Of a stretch of DNA of 64,000 nt, positions 63,674 through 64,000 are shown one piece after another. The notes beneath the pieces were generated by a model, which was not told where the DNA came from, searched no databases, and saw only the letters and a list, made by a program, of their open reading frames with translations. Position numbers and translations under genes: made by a program. Numbering within the stretch: position 1 is the first letter of the stretch; the number at the start of each line of letters is the position of its first letter. This DNA is from Roseobacter fucihabitans (GTDB lineage: Bacteria > Pseudomonadota > Alphaproteobacteria > Rhodobacterales > Rhodobacteraceae), in the NCBI RefSeq assembly GCF_014337925.2, contig NZ_CP143423.1:3626501-3690500 (forward strand), in the 5' to 3' direction.

Positions 63674-64000
63674 ATGACCAAGATCGCCTTCGCATCTGAT
63701 CCCAATACCACAGACGCAACATTGACGTTGCGACTCTTGGCGACGAGCGATCTTCATATGCAGTTGATTGCCTATGACTACGCGAATGATCGCACCACGT
63801 CGGGTGACAGCCTTGCACGACTGGCAAGCGTCATACGTCAGGCCAGATCGGAAGCCCAAGTCGCAAATGCAATTTGCCTGCTGGTGGACAATGGCGACAC
63901 GCTTCAGGGCACACCTTTGGGGGGGTATCTGGTCGATCATCCGGTCGCCGCGCACCCCATGATCGCCGCGATGAACGCGCTTGGATATGACGCCCTTGGT
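63674..64000 (+). CDS. 5'-nucleotidase / 2',3'-cyclic phosphodiesterase, partial (C-terminus off window)
   Basis: First 109 codons. Metallophosphoesterase motifs TLRLLATSDLHMQLIAYDY and LLVDNGDTLQGTPLGGYLVD are those of the UshA/CpdB group; HPMIAAMNALGYDALG follows. No signal peptide is seen at the chosen start, so either an upstream start exists or the protein is cytosolic. GAGG precedes the ATG. Confidence 0.8.
   Translation, partial: MTKIAFASDPNTTDATLTLRLLATSDLHMQLIAYDYANDRTTSGDSLARLASVIRQARSEAQVANAICLLVDNGDTLQGTPLGGYLVDHPVAAHPMIAAMNALGYDALG

Overview
The window reads as chromosomal DNA of an alphaproteobacterium of the Rhodobacteraceae, most likely the marine Roseobacter group. The reasons are the split ATP synthase b/b' genes, the ffh-rpsP-rimM-trmD-rplS-rpmE order, mipZ, the ccoNOQP-ccoGHIS / fnrL / hemN block, a TRAP transporter beside an aerobic benzoyl-CoA (box) operon, and a VPLPA-CTERM exported protein. 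I cannot fix the species from sequence alone.

Layout. 1-0.5 kb: the left end of an IS200/IS605-type element, cut by the window edge. 0.5-3.1 kb: F0 genes of ATP synthase (atpI-B-E-F'-F, minus strand). 3.3-8.2 kb: regulators, a drug/metabolite exporter, a decayed azoreductase gene and small unknowns. 8.4-16 kb: a translation/secretion block (ffh, rpsP, rimM, trmD, rplS, rpmE) interrupted by GNAT acetyltransferases, one of them decayed, and a chorismate mutase. 16-23.6 kb: a LuxR regulator with a divergent exported protein, MipZ, a spondin-like VPLPA-CTERM protein, a DinB protein, a RidA protein and an orphan peptide-type binding protein. 23.7-35.4 kb: a complete-looking benzoate module on the minus strand: TRAP transporter (dctP-dctQ-dctM), benzoate-CoA ligase, alpha/beta hydrolase, DUF309 protein, boxC, boxB, a 47-residue four-cysteine protein, boxA and boxR. 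35.6-38.8 kb: a CAT-anticodon tRNA and hemE, hemC, hemF. 39-43.6 kb: an unusual SDR, an RsmC-like methyltransferase, clpS, a HAD phosphatase and a SPOR-domain D,D-carboxypeptidase. 43.6-54.6 kb: cbb3 oxidase (ccoNOQP), its assembly genes (ccoGHIS), uspA, fnrL and hemN. 54.6-60.3 kb: yejABEF-type peptide importer. 60.5-64 kb: membrane cytochrome c, pheA, a SRPBCC protein, nudC and the start of a 5'-nucleotidase-type gene.

How it fits together. The haem genes, cbb3 oxidase, FnrL and HemN form a low-oxygen respiratory unit. Three FNR-type boxes sit where they would serve ccoN, uspA and fnrL/hemN. A second shared palindrome (GTGTCA-N8-TGACAC, which fits TGT-N12-ACA) lies directly in front of hemF and hemN, with a near match between hemE and hemC. 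The benzoate block couples uptake, CoA activation and ring epoxidation/cleavage under a BoxR-type regulator.

The items most worth checking are: (i) five copies of a 23-bp GTAG/GTAA-headed imperfect palindrome placed next to stop codons, which look like REP elements; (ii) the unannotated-size four-cysteine protein translationally coupled to boxA; (iii) the shared hem palindrome; (iv) an SDR whose catalytic lysine is alanine; and (v) a frameshifted azoreductase remnant.
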